A stretch of 64,000 nucleotides of DNA from Dethiosulfatarculus sandiegensis (GTDB lineage Bacteria; Desulfobacterota; Desulfarculia; Desulfarculales; Desulfarculaceae): assembly GCF_000931935.2 (NCBI RefSeq), contig NZ_AZAC01000005.1, positions 1 to 64,000 of the forward strand, given 5' to 3'. This document shows positions 35,601-43,736 of this stretch, piece by piece. The notes beneath the pieces were generated by a model. The model had not been told where the DNA came from and made no database searches. It worked only from the letters and a program-made list of their open reading frames with translations. The translations under genes and the position numbers were made by a program. How positions within the stretch are numbered: position 1 is the stretch's first letter; every line of letters starts with the position of its first letter.

Positions 35601-36580
35601 CCCTTATTACCGGCTCATTACTTGGCCTTAAAAATGTCCTTGGCATTGACCTGGTCAACACTGTCATGGGCCTTCGGGAATACAAGGCCACGGCATTGGA
35701 ACGACGGGCACCGGTGGCCGCTATCCAGGCCAAACCCAAGCTCATGCCGGTAAACCTTTCTACCGGCCCTAAAAAAGAGACCAAGAAAACCAGTAGCCCC
35801 ATGCCCTCTGTTCCCGGCCTGGCCCTTATTACAGGCTCATTGCTTGGCCTTAAAAACGTCCTTGGCATTGACCTGGTCAACGCTGTCATGGGCCTTCGGG
35901 AAAATAAGGCCACGGCATTGAAACAACAGGCACCGGTAGCCGCAACCCAAGCCAAGCCCAAGCCCATGGCGGTGAACCTTTCGCCCGGCCCCAAAAAAGA
36001 GGCCAAAAAAACCAGTCGCCCCATGCCTTCTATTCCCGGCCTGGCCCTTATTACCGGCTCATTGCTTGGCCTTAAAAATGTCCTTGGCATTGACCTGGTC
36101 AACGCTGTCATGGGCCTTCGGGAATACAAGGCCACTGTATTGAGCCAACAAATACCGGTAGGCACCACCCAAGCCAAGGCTAAGCCCCTGCCCATCGCAG
36201 CCAAGCCAGCAACCCAGATTGAACCAAATAAACACCTTAGTTTTATTGGCAATATTCCAGGGTTGGCTCAATTAAATACAACTTTGGCAAAATTGAGCCA
36301 CCTGATAAAGCCCGAGCCGCCCATCCAAGGGCAAGGCAACATAATCACTGAGGCGATTTCCCAGCCAACGCCGATATCACAGATGATTGATCGGCTCCAC
36401 AGCCCAGGGCCTATCGAGATAGCCCTGGACTATCACCCAACTATCCATGCACCGGGCGAAGACACAAAATCAATAAACCGGGCCTTGGTAAACGATCGGG
36501 TGGAGCTTACCCGCCTGGTCGAACGAACAATTGAATCCGTATTCTCACGACAAACCAGGTTGGGGGTGGGCAATGCCTAA
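32681..36580 (+). CDS. Tape measure protein with C-terminal tandem repeats
   Basis: 1299 residues; GTG start one base after the end of the extended chaperone. The first 200 residues are coiled coil rich in lysine and alanine; a TP901-type tape measure core follows (VKLSANKIPLKATELAAIAAAGGQLG, GNRASTTANKLIMLTNKFTAEV). Then glycine/alanine-rich hydrophobic segments (about 700-830), and about residues 890-1175 a repeated unit KKTSSPMPSVPGLALITG / SLLGLKNVLGIDLVNAVMGL. It sets the tail length and is thought to help DNA entry. Length predicts a tail of roughly 190-200 nm if the usual 1.5 angstrom per residue holds. Confidence 0.88.
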   Translation: MEKRLAFIIGQKGARKTAAAFKQVSESIFSTEKRALASDRANAKARQAWGASNAELKRTGKALGKTNHAINNQTKELQHLSRENKDAAQALRSSGIAAKLSGGKFQGLQSRLHESSRQAGQIQGYRNLKRELKALKTEAKAGGISATHAKKAWRAKADELRKTSTALKRAGIDTKRLSTHEKRLASDIKKTNQAMAAQIAKAGKLAAAQAKAAKGRQIRQSAASDITGLAVAAAPIIGAGKVAIDMESAMADVRKVVDFKGYEGGIAAFQKELVKLSANKIPLKATELAAIAAAGGQLGVAAKNLRPFVTTTSKMSVAFDMAASEAGEASAKLSNVYGIPIGQIELLGDAVNHLSDNTAAKSREIVAAMLRIGSTSKQFGLSAANSAALADAFIALGKPPEVAGTAINSMLTKLMTADKGSAAFKRALSAIGMDAYELKDAIKNDAQGALMEFLEALEGADPDQKMGILVDLFGREFADDIATLVGSMDQYKKAVGLVADKTKYAGSMHREFGNRASTTANKLIMLTNKFTAEVLGFGGGLKPTLDSAIDGIGGILDKIAALRAEFPLLTGAVQKTVAALIGGVVAFKALKMAGKFFGGGLKEMWHGGKALGYRFGLGGKKGRTGRAGRKGRGDLVGALTGGVSGAAPVFVTNWPGGMGDGLAADLPGEGGKKKGKTRGKKRSLRSRARTRFRAGRRSLGRRLGGLASAARGAGAWATGAAGSLAINAATSGSGAKVAANTAIKAASSAGKIASKAVGKSVAKVAAKTGAKALGKSALKKIPGVGLIAGAAFGLERALSGDFLGGLMEVGSGLVSLIPGIGTAASLAIDAGLAAKDITSAPTSAEEALEEPVANKKPVAAQIKAKPEAKKEAAKAEQPKPKATEKPTPAHPIPGLTLLTGSIAGLQHVLGIDLVNAISALKEKITLRTNQEAKPKLATTQAQAKPKPMAVNISTGPKKEAKKTSSPIPSVPGLALITGSLLGLKNVLGIDLVNTVMGLREYKATALERRAPVAAIQAKPKLMPVNLSTGPKKETKKTSSPMPSVPGLALITGSLLGLKNVLGIDLVNAVMGLRENKATALKQQAPVAATQAKPKPMAVNLSPGPKKEAKKTSRPMPSIPGLALITGSLLGLKNVLGIDLVNAVMGLREYKATVLSQQIPVGTTQAKAKPLPIAAKPATQIEPNKHLSFIGNIPGLAQLNTTLAKLSHLIKPEPPIQGQGNIITEAISQPTPISQMIDRLHSPGPIEIALDYHPTIHAPGEDTKSINRALVNDRVELTRLVERTIESVFSRQTRLGVGNA
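35340..36200 (+). repeat. In-frame tandem repeat of 222 bases in the tape measure gene
   Basis: The segment CCCGGCCTGGCCCTTATTAC begins at 35591 and recurs at 35813 and 36035 with minor changes, exactly 222 bases (74 codons) apart. A divergent copy (CCCGGCCTGACGCTT) begins at 35357, 234 bases earlier, and a remnant (PGLAQLNTTL) follows after 36250. Confidence 0.9.
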
Positions 36581-36779
36581 GTCCTACAACACCACCCAGG
36601 GCCAGGCCTGGGACCAGATCGCCGCAGAGCTGTGGGGGCGCGAAGACCATTTGCACCACCTTTTGGCTGCGAATCCAAAACACCGCCACCTGCAGATCCT
36701 GCCTGCTGATCTCAAGCTGAATGTGCCGGATATATCAATCCCCGCCGAAGAGGAGCCGCCGCCATGGCAGAAAAGATAG
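36573..36779 (+). CDS. Tail protein X (P2 gpX family)
   Basis: 68 residues, LysM-like: YNTTQGQAWDQIAAELWG...HLLAANPKHRHLQILPADLKLNVPDI. ATG 36573 lies inside the end of the tape measure gene. gpX is a small baseplate hub part. The stop overlaps the next start by 16 bases. Confidence 0.85.
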   Translation: MPKSYNTTQGQAWDQIAAELWGREDHLHHLLAANPKHRHLQILPADLKLNVPDISIPAEEEPPPWQKR

Positions 36780-37777
36780 CCAGAAAGGCCCGCTTGGAAC
36801 TGATCTACCGGGGCGTGGATCTGGGTGAGCATTGCCTACTCGCGGATTACACAGATCACGCCCACGGCCAGCTGGATGAACTCTGCGCGCACTTGGAGGA
36901 CAGGGACCGGAAATGGCAAGGCCCCTGGCGGCCTGCCAAAAGCGAGGTGGTCCGAGCGGTTATCCATTGCCACGACTGGTTTGTTCCAGGTGATCACCTG
37001 GTTTTGAATTGTGGGGAGTTTGAAATCCAGGGGATCTGCCTCTCCGGCCCGCCCGACACAGTGGAGATCCGCGCGGTGAGCCGCCGGGTTTCCAGGAACG
37101 CTCAAGCCCAAAAGAAAAGCAAGGGTTGGGAAAATGTGGATCTGAAGGCAATCGCCGGGGCTGTTGCTGCCAATGCTGGCCTGGCCCTGGCCTGGGAGGG
37201 CAATAACCCCCATTACGAGCGGGAAGACCAGCGCGAAGAATCAGACATGGCCTTTCTACGCCGCCTCTGCCTTGATGCGGGCAACAGCATCAAAATCGCA
37301 GACAGCCAATTGATAGTGTACTCCGGCAAAAGCTTTGACCAGCGCGGCCCGCATGGCCAAATCAAGCGCGGCGAAACCTGGCTGATTGATTACCGATTCG
37401 ATGCCCAAAGCTTTGACAAATACAAAGGCTGCGAGGTGAGTTATTGGCACCCCGACCTGCGCCTTATGATTAAAGGCGAATGCTTCCCAGCCGATGCCCC
37501 GCCCACAGGTGAAGTCCTGAAAATCAACCAAGAAGTCAAAACCGAAGCCGAGGCCAACGCCCTGGCTGCCTCAAACCTCCGTCGGAAAAACCGCTCTGAA
37601 GTAAAGGCCGATTTCACCCTGATGGGTGATCCCCGATTGCGGGCTACTCAGGTGCAAGAGGTTAAAGGCTTCGGCAAATACGACGGCCGCTATTTTGTGG
37701 ACGAAGCCCGGCATACGGTGGACGGCAGCGGGGGCTACACAACCGCGCTTAAGGCCAGAAAGGTAATCGGATACTGA
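36764..37777 (+). CDS. Late control protein D (P2 gpD family), baseplate hub
   Basis: 337 residues. Typical gpD order: LIYRGVDLGEHCLLADYTDHAHGQLDELCAHLEDRDRKWQGPWRP, the DHLVLNCGEFEI barrel, REESDMAFLRRLCLDAGNSIKI and the C-terminal GLKVNRKV-like region. It forms the hub that carries the spike. It overlaps gpX and is followed with TGATG by gpV. Confidence 0.9.
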   Translation: MAEKIARKARLELIYRGVDLGEHCLLADYTDHAHGQLDELCAHLEDRDRKWQGPWRPAKSEVVRAVIHCHDWFVPGDHLVLNCGEFEIQGICLSGPPDTVEIRAVSRRVSRNAQAQKKSKGWENVDLKAIAGAVAANAGLALAWEGNNPHYEREDQREESDMAFLRRLCLDAGNSIKIADSQLIVYSGKSFDQRGPHGQIKRGETWLIDYRFDAQSFDKYKGCEVSYWHPDLRLMIKGECFPADAPPTGEVLKINQEVKTEAEANALAASNLRRKNRSEVKADFTLMGDPRLRATQVQEVKGFGKYDGRYFVDEARHTVDGSGGYTTALKARKVIGY

Positions 37778-38316
37778 TGATCGCCTTGGACTCAATAGAG
37801 CGCCGCTTGACCGCCTTGGAAGGTGCCATGCACCAAGTGCTTAGAATCGGCGTGGTCACCTTGCAGCTTCCCGAAAAGGGCAAGGTGCGGGTGCGGCTCA
37901 TAGATGCCGATTGCCTGGAAACCTATGAGCTTACAGTGCTTTATCCGGCCACCTATATGGATAAGGCATACAGGATGCCGGACATCGATGAGCAGGTGGT
38001 CTGCCTGTTTGTTCCCTTTGCCGACGGCCTGCAAAAGGGGTTTGTCCTTGGCGCTATCTATTCAGACCCAGACCCTGTGCCGGTCTCCTGCCCAAACAAA
38101 ACCCACATGCGATGGGTGGACGGAACCTGGATGGAATACGACCGGGCCGAAGGCAAGATGCAGATCCATTGCCGAGGCAAACTGATCATTGCGGCGGGCG
38201 AAGGCGTGGAGTTCCTAACCCCCGTCGTGCGCCTGCCCTACCAAATGACCGGGCCGGGCGAGCCGGATTTGAAGCCCATTGAAGTAATCCACCAGGAGAC
38301 CGAGTGCGATGGCTAA
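37777..38316 (+). CDS. Baseplate assembly/spike protein V
   Basis: 179 residues. The N-terminal helix and OB-fold are visible: LRIGVVTLQLPEKGKVRVRL, MPDIDEQVVCLFVPF (gpV family) and GFVLGAIYS; the end is the repetitive beta-helix tip (MEYDRAEGKMQIHCRGKLIIAAGEGVEF). It punctures the outer membrane. Start overlaps the gpD stop. Confidence 0.9.
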   Translation: MIALDSIERRLTALEGAMHQVLRIGVVTLQLPEKGKVRVRLIDADCLETYELTVLYPATYMDKAYRMPDIDEQVVCLFVPFADGLQKGFVLGAIYSDPDPVPVSCPNKTHMRWVDGTWMEYDRAEGKMQIHCRGKLIIAAGEGVEFLTPVVRLPYQMTGPGEPDLKPIEVIHQETECDG

Positions 38317-38704
38317 GGGCGATCAAATAGGGGCATTCGGCCCAATCTGCTTTGAAACAAGCATGGCCCACATCCGCACTTTTGAGGATTTGCGGGAGGA
38401 AAACCGGGCCAGATACGCCACCCACGATGTGTTGAATCTGGAACAAAAGCTCCAATTCCTGGGACTGGAATTAATCAAGGTTGGGCTGGCCATGAAATTC
38501 CACCAGGCGTTCTGCGTTCCCCAAGACGAGCTAACCCGGCTAAGGCAAGTAGTGCGTGACCACAAGGCCCACACCCTGATGATAGGCGGGCTGAATCTGG
38601 GTGAATTCGTCCTGGAAGAGTTAACCGGCACATGGACCAGAGTGGCAAATGACGGCGTGCTCTTATTCGCCTCAGCCGATGTTCGGCTCAAGGAGTACAG
38701 GTGA
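38309..38704 (+). CDS. Phage tail protein U-like (P2 gpU family)
   Basis: 131 residues: IGAFGPICFETSMAHIRTFEDL, YATHDVLNLEQKLQFLGLEL, LMIGGLNLGEFVLEELTGTW and a LKEYR ending match the P2 gpU pattern, a tail terminator or tail accessory. Unusually it sits between baseplate genes V and W; in P2 it precedes X/D. It overlaps gpV by eight bases and the next gene. Confidence 0.75.
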   Translation: MAKGDQIGAFGPICFETSMAHIRTFEDLREENRARYATHDVLNLEQKLQFLGLELIKVGLAMKFHQAFCVPQDELTRLRQVVRDHKAHTLMIGGLNLGEFVLEELTGTWTRVANDGVLLFASADVRLKEYR

Positions 38705-39036
38705 TGGCGGAATTATTAGTTGATTCAAGCCCCAGACCCATTGAGTTCGCGCCCGGCGACCTGGTCACCGACGTGGCCCAGAATGTCCGCATGATCATAA
38801 CCACACCCAAAGGCAGCGTGCCGCTTGACCGTGATTTTGGCCTTGACTTTGGCCTGATTGATCAGCCCGCCCCCAGGGCCAAGGCTTTGTTAGGGGCTGA
38901 GATTGTTGACCAGGTACGGAAATACGAACCAAGGGCCAAGGTTCTGGCCGTGAATTGGCAGGAAATTGAGGTTGAAGCCATGGGCGGCAGGTTGACTCCG
39001 ATCGTGAAGATTGAGGTGCAGGATGAACCTGAATAG
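38704..39036 (+). CDS. Baseplate wedge protein W/gp25-like
   Basis: 110 residues. NVRMIITTPKGSVPLDRDFGLDFG...LIDQP is the gp25/gpW lysozyme-like baseplate pattern, with the end GRLTPIVKIEV. I prefer ATG 38704 over GTG 38701 because of the distance to GGAG at 38691-38694. It overlaps the upstream and the gpJ genes. Confidence 0.88.
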   Translation: MAELLVDSSPRPIEFAPGDLVTDVAQNVRMIITTPKGSVPLDRDFGLDFGLIDQPAPRAKALLGAEIVDQVRKYEPRAKVLAVNWQEIEVEAMGGRLTPIVKIEVQDEPE

Positions 39037-40144
39037 CCTTCCAGAAATCGCATTTTGTGAAACCGATGCGGCCAAAGTGGAAGCCGCAGTGATCGCGGAC
39101 TACGAACGGATCACCGGCAAGGCCCTGTATCCCGGTGCGCCGGAGCGGCTTTTTTGCGAAGCTGTGGCCTATGTAATCGCGTTGCAGCGGTTCCAGATTG
39201 ATTATGCGGGCAAAATGAACCTGGTGACATATGCCGATTCCGGCTACCTGGATCACCTTGGCGCGCTTTTGAACACCACCCGCCTGGGGGAATCACCGGC
39301 CAGCACCACCCTGCGCTACAGCCTGGCCAGCCCTTTGAACTGGGATGTGGTGATATACCAGGGCAGCCGGGTTACAGCCGACGGCTCGCTTTATTTTGCC
39401 ACCGACCAAGAGGCGGTTATCCCGGCCGGGCAGAACAGTGTTGAGGTGGTCGCCACATGCCAGGCCCTTGGAACCGTGGGCAACGGCTTTCAGCCTGGCC
39501 AGCTTAACCAAATGGTTGACCGCCCAACCTACGTGGCCACAGTGGTCAACACCGCCATCTCCCTTGGCGGTGTTGACTCTGAAAGCGACGCCCGCTTTCG
39601 CGGCCGGGTGCAGCTTGCCCCGGAGCGGCTATCCTGCGCCGGGCCAAAAGACGCCTACCGATACCACGCAATGAGCGTGAGCCAGGCCATTTCCGATGTG
39701 GCCGTCTGGAGCCCTGCGCCTGGCAAAATTTCCGTATCCCCGCTGCTGGCAGGCGGCGAGATGCCCACCCCGGAGATCATTGCCGCAGTAGCCGCCCAAA
39801 TGGGTGACAAAAAAGTGCGGCCCCTCACCGACCTGGTCACCGTCCATTACCCTGATGCAGTGCCTTACAGCATCAACGGCAAATACTGGGTATTGACCAG
39901 CTATGCCAACCAAGCCGCAGCCATTGAGCGCAGGGTGATAGCCGAGGTGGATAACTACATTGCCTGGCAAAAGGCGAAACTCGGCCGCAGCATCCGCCCA
40001 AGTGAGCTGATTGCTCAAATCCAATCGATTGACGGCATCCAGCGGGTGGAGGTGGCCACCCCGGAATTCCAAAGCCTGGAACCCTGGCAAGTAGCCCAGG
40101 CCGAAAGCGCATCTATTATATATGGAGGGCTGACCAATGAGTGA
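39023..40144 (+). CDS. Baseplate wedge protein J
   Basis: 373 residues: YADSGYLDHLGALLNTTR, FATDQEAVIPAGQNSVEVVATCQALGTVGNG...GVDSESDARFRGRVQL, typical of baseplate J / gp47. ATG 39023 is inside the W gene and 14 bases before its stop. Overlaps the tail protein I gene by eight bases. Confidence 0.92.
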   Translation: MNLNSLPEIAFCETDAAKVEAAVIADYERITGKALYPGAPERLFCEAVAYVIALQRFQIDYAGKMNLVTYADSGYLDHLGALLNTTRLGESPASTTLRYSLASPLNWDVVIYQGSRVTADGSLYFATDQEAVIPAGQNSVEVVATCQALGTVGNGFQPGQLNQMVDRPTYVATVVNTAISLGGVDSESDARFRGRVQLAPERLSCAGPKDAYRYHAMSVSQAISDVAVWSPAPGKISVSPLLAGGEMPTPEIIAAVAAQMGDKKVRPLTDLVTVHYPDAVPYSINGKYWVLTSYANQAAAIERRVIAEVDNYIAWQKAKLGRSIRPSELIAQIQSIDGIQRVEVATPEFQSLEPWQVAQAESASIIYGGLTNE

Positions 40145-41453
40145 CACCCTCCAAAGGTTGCCCCCCCCCAGCATTTCTAGCGACGGCCAAATCCAGGCCG
40201 CAGCCGACGGTAGTGGCGTACAGCTTGATTCCGTTGCCAAAGCCATCGGAAATATCCACATCTGGTCCCGCCTGCCCGAGCTTAGTGAAGACCTCCTGGA
40301 CCACCTGGGTTGGGGGCTGCACATTGATGGCTGGGAATACGCGGATTCCAAGGCAAAAAAGCTTTGGCTGGTCGAAAATGTTTACGACTGGCACCGATTC
40401 AAGGGCACCGAATACGGGTTGGCCTTGTATTGGCGGGTGCTGCTTAACCGCGAACTCCTGGCTGCGTCACCGCCCACAAAATCCTTTTGTGGGGCTTCGC
40501 TCACGAATGAAGAGCGCCAGGCATTTGAAGCGCCGCATCCTGAAATCAGGGTCTATCCCTTTAGAAATTTGGGGCAAAAGTGCGGACTGGTTTGCGGCGG
40601 CTGTTTGGGAAATCCAGGGGCCGACTTAGCCCGCTACCCCAACACCTCGGACGCCCTTTTGAGGATAGGCCAAAAAGTTGAACTGCATGATCCCCTGGAC
40701 GGCAGCGTGACCGACTTACACAGCCTCTTGATTGAGCGCGAAAACGTGGAGCGCATCGGCCAGGAGGTGGTGGAGATCCGCAAGCCCACCACCAATCGGG
40801 GACAAGTTTGCGGCCGGGTATTAAAAGGCTGTGTGATTGATCATCAGGCCTGCCTGCGTTTCTATACGCTAAAGCTCAACCGGGCTTACAGGAATGAAAT
40901 TGAACGCCGTCACACCTTGGCCATTAAGCCCAGCCTTGACCCAATCAGCATTTACCCCCGTGAAATTTACCAGCCTGCACCGGCGTATGGTGTGTTCCCG
41001 ACGAACCGATGGACCGATGTTTATCCGGACACCAACCGCTGCATTTTGAACAAAACATGTTTAAAACCCAGCACAGCGGCAGAACGCGTATATAAAAGCG
41101 CCCGCCTTTTTGATCCGGCCCGGGCCGTCCCCCGTGCTCGCCGGGCTATCAAATTTACAGGCCGGTTTTGCCTGAGCGGCCTGCCCGCCCATACGGCAAG
41201 CGTAGCCGTGGATGCAACAGCCAGAAGGCGGGGCAAAGGCATGCACTTAGGGACTGGAATTACCCGCACAAACCACGCCTACACATCCTCAGCCAAAAAG
41301 CGCATAGACCAGATATGCAACGTTGCCCGCCTGTCCAAACGGGCTTCAGACAAGCTCTTACTGTCAATCACAAATCATCGTGTAGTCAAAGCAAGCTCCG
41401 GCGTTTTGGCGGGTAGCGCAAAAGCCGGTGATTACCAGATGGAGGTTTTTTAG
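40137..41453 (+). CDS. Tail protein I (P2 gpI family) with long C-terminal extension
   Basis: 438 residues. The first 130 match the P2 I family (LPELSEDLLDHLGWGLHIDGWEY, KLWLVENVYDWHRFKGTEYGL, ALYWRVLLN). The remaining 300 residues have cysteine-containing repeats (QKCGLVCGGCLGNP, GQVCGRVLKGC, SFCGASL) that look like a receptor-binding or attachment adapter and are not part of the P2 protein. It links baseplate and fibre. Confidence 0.8.
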   Translation: MSDTLQRLPPPSISSDGQIQAAADGSGVQLDSVAKAIGNIHIWSRLPELSEDLLDHLGWGLHIDGWEYADSKAKKLWLVENVYDWHRFKGTEYGLALYWRVLLNRELLAASPPTKSFCGASLTNEERQAFEAPHPEIRVYPFRNLGQKCGLVCGGCLGNPGADLARYPNTSDALLRIGQKVELHDPLDGSVTDLHSLLIERENVERIGQEVVEIRKPTTNRGQVCGRVLKGCVIDHQACLRFYTLKLNRAYRNEIERRHTLAIKPSLDPISIYPREIYQPAPAYGVFPTNRWTDVYPDTNRCILNKTCLKPSTAAERVYKSARLFDPARAVPRARRAIKFTGRFCLSGLPAHTASVAVDATARRRGKGMHLGTGITRTNHAYTSSAKKRIDQICNVARLSKRASDKLLLSITNHRVVKASSGVLAGSAKAGDYQMEVF

Positions 41454-41455
41454 TC

Positions 41456-43726
41456 ATGGAACGTCAGGTTATTTACAGAGACAGACAAGAACTACAAGCC
41501 GCAGACCTGAACAACGCCCAACTGTTTGCCGACGAATCTTTCCAGCACGTCATCACCGATGCGATCACAGCTGAAAAAATGTTTGTAGGGCTGAATATTA
41601 CCAGCCCAGCCGCCACTGAAATAGAAATCGCCGCCGGACGGCTTTGGGATGGACCGGTGGGAAAGGTTTTCCGGAAAGACGAGGCGGAGCGTATTTCCAT
41701 TTTTTCATACTTACCGGTCACCGATGAAAAATGGCTGGCTATCAGTGTAATCGGCCAGGAAGTGGAAACCGATATCCAGCCCCGTGATTTTGAGATCGAT
41801 GCCGAAACCGGCCAGATGGAGCCACGCGCCGTGGCCATGGAATCCCGCAGCGAGGTTGTTAGCTTAATTACCCCCGGCATGGAAAGTCCGGACCCGCAAA
41901 AGCCGGAAGAGCCCACAAATTACACCCTGGTTGGTTATGTGCTCCTGAACTCAAGCGGAGTCCAGGAAATCGAAATGGCCGACAATAAAAAGCTTATGAG
42001 GCTTTTCGACACGCATCAGACTGTACTCGCGAATGCCGCATGGATAACAACCGCTGCCCCTAAGATAGCCAGCCTTATGACAGACATGAGCGCGTTGATG
42101 GCAAAGATTAATGCCGCGACATCCGGCAATATGATTGTCGCAATGGCAGGGGATATCGCAGCGATCAAAGAGACGTTAGCGCTGCCCAGCTCATACAATG
42201 CTTACGAGTCGGATGATTTTTTCCTTATTGACGAGTCCGACGAAACAGACCCAACTTATCACGCCCGCATTGACATGGGACTTCGTTTCCCCTGGGCCGG
42301 ACTCACCGAGCAACAGCTTGCCCTGTTCAATCCCTACGAGGTATCCGTTGTCAATAAAAACGGACTGGTGCTTCCCGCATATGACCTTGAGGCCAGGCTT
42401 AAAACAACAGGTGGGGCCGGCAGCTTAAACATCAGCCAATATGCATACAAGACCAGCCAGCGCGTTCTTGGCACTCGTACACGTGTGCGTATCTACTACG
42501 GCGAAGGCAACAAATGGAAAAAATCGGGTGGGAAATGGGGGCATAATCTCACGCATAGGGTCGTTGACAGGGTGTTCCACGCTCCAGAGACACCGCCAAC
42601 CACACCAAAAGGCGAACGCATACGTAAAGATGTTGTCGCTAAAATGTTGAAGGACGACGGGACATACACAACTTACATAAAATATACATGGATTGAGCCG
42701 TATTGGTATACGATCAATACAAAACACACGATCAATGGCTGCGAAATCGCACAGACCGTGCTGATCAGTCAATCAGGTTGGCTTGCTGAAATCGGGCTCT
42801 GGTTTAGTAAAGTTGGGGCTGACGGCGCTGTACACCTTGCAATTTGCGAATGCTCCGAAACAGGAGAACCCCTCCCGGAAAGGGCAATCGCAATGACTCA
42901 GGTGGAGGCCGCAAACCTTTCAACAGGCGAGGTTCCCTTCCGATTCCCCCAGCCCGTTTTCCTGGATGCGGGGAAACGATACTCACTGGTAATCGCAACG
43001 GGGGGTAATCATTCCGTTACTCTGGTTCAGGGCACCGAATATATACAAGGCACGCTTTTTAAGAGCACCGATGGCGACTACTATCAGCCTCACACAAATT
43101 ACGACCTGAAACTGTCATTGTATTTCTGCCAATTCCGCGAAAACCGAGTCACTGTTGGACTGAACCCAATAAGTCTGGCTGAGGGCATCTGCGCCCTGGA
43201 CCTCTTGGCCCCCTGGACCGAGCCTGCCTCCACCAGCCTAGTGCTTGAGTACCAGGCTGACGGGACCGGCACCTGGGTTCCGGTTGCGGGCAACACATCA
43301 GACGCCTTGCACAACCTCCCCGCGATGTGCAATTTACGGGCGACATTTGTCGGAACAAAGGACTTGATGCCCGGGCTCGAGTTGCCGGGTTCGCGCCTGC
43401 GCGCACAACGTCCGGACGTTGATTTCTTGCATTTGTCTACAATGCGGACCCTGTCCACCCCCAGCGCCGATATTGATGTAATCCTGCTCCTCGATGATTA
43501 TGACCCGGCACATCACACTTGCGTTGTGAAGCTGATTGACGGGGAAACCGAATACACCGGCACTGTGACAACAACTGCGCTCGATGACCGGACAACACGT
43601 CATGTGACACATTTTTCGCCAAATGATCCTGCCGGGATCACAAATTACAAAATCAAAATTCAGGGCACAACAGACAGCGCATTGCTGCCGTATATCGTTT
43701 CACAACGTATGGACGTGGCTAAGTAG
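41456..43726 (+). CDS. Large tail/baseplate-associated protein (fibre adapter)
   Basis: 756 residues. The N-terminus MERQVIYRDRQELQAADLNNAQLF is typical of structural proteins next to tail fibres. The middle has a helical stretch (IASLMTDMSALMAKINAATSG) and the C-terminal half is beta-rich, with EGICALDLLAPWTEPASTSLVLEYQADGTGTWVPV like an Ig/fibronectin-type layer. No enzyme motif. Likely forms part of the fibre network. Starts two bases after the I gene stop. Confidence 0.7.
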   Translation: MERQVIYRDRQELQAADLNNAQLFADESFQHVITDAITAEKMFVGLNITSPAATEIEIAAGRLWDGPVGKVFRKDEAERISIFSYLPVTDEKWLAISVIGQEVETDIQPRDFEIDAETGQMEPRAVAMESRSEVVSLITPGMESPDPQKPEEPTNYTLVGYVLLNSSGVQEIEMADNKKLMRLFDTHQTVLANAAWITTAAPKIASLMTDMSALMAKINAATSGNMIVAMAGDIAAIKETLALPSSYNAYESDDFFLIDESDETDPTYHARIDMGLRFPWAGLTEQQLALFNPYEVSVVNKNGLVLPAYDLEARLKTTGGAGSLNISQYAYKTSQRVLGTRTRVRIYYGEGNKWKKSGGKWGHNLTHRVVDRVFHAPETPPTTPKGERIRKDVVAKMLKDDGTYTTYIKYTWIEPYWYTINTKHTINGCEIAQTVLISQSGWLAEIGLWFSKVGADGAVHLAICECSETGEPLPERAIAMTQVEAANLSTGEVPFRFPQPVFLDAGKRYSLVIATGGNHSVTLVQGTEYIQGTLFKSTDGDYYQPHTNYDLKLSLYFCQFRENRVTVGLNPISLAEGICALDLLAPWTEPASTSLVLEYQADGTGTWVPVAGNTSDALHNLPAMCNLRATFVGTKDLMPGLELPGSRLRAQRPDVDFLHLSTMRTLSTPSADIDVILLLDDYDPAHHTCVVKLIDGETEYTGTVTTTALDDRTTRHVTHFSPNDPAGITNYKIKIQGTTDSALLPYIVSQRMDVAK

Positions 43727-43736
43727 GAGCAATGCA

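Noticed and set aside
35260..36252. Leftward 330-codon frame in the tape measure repeats
   Set aside because: Antisense shadow of the tandem repeats; repeats itself with the same 222-base period.
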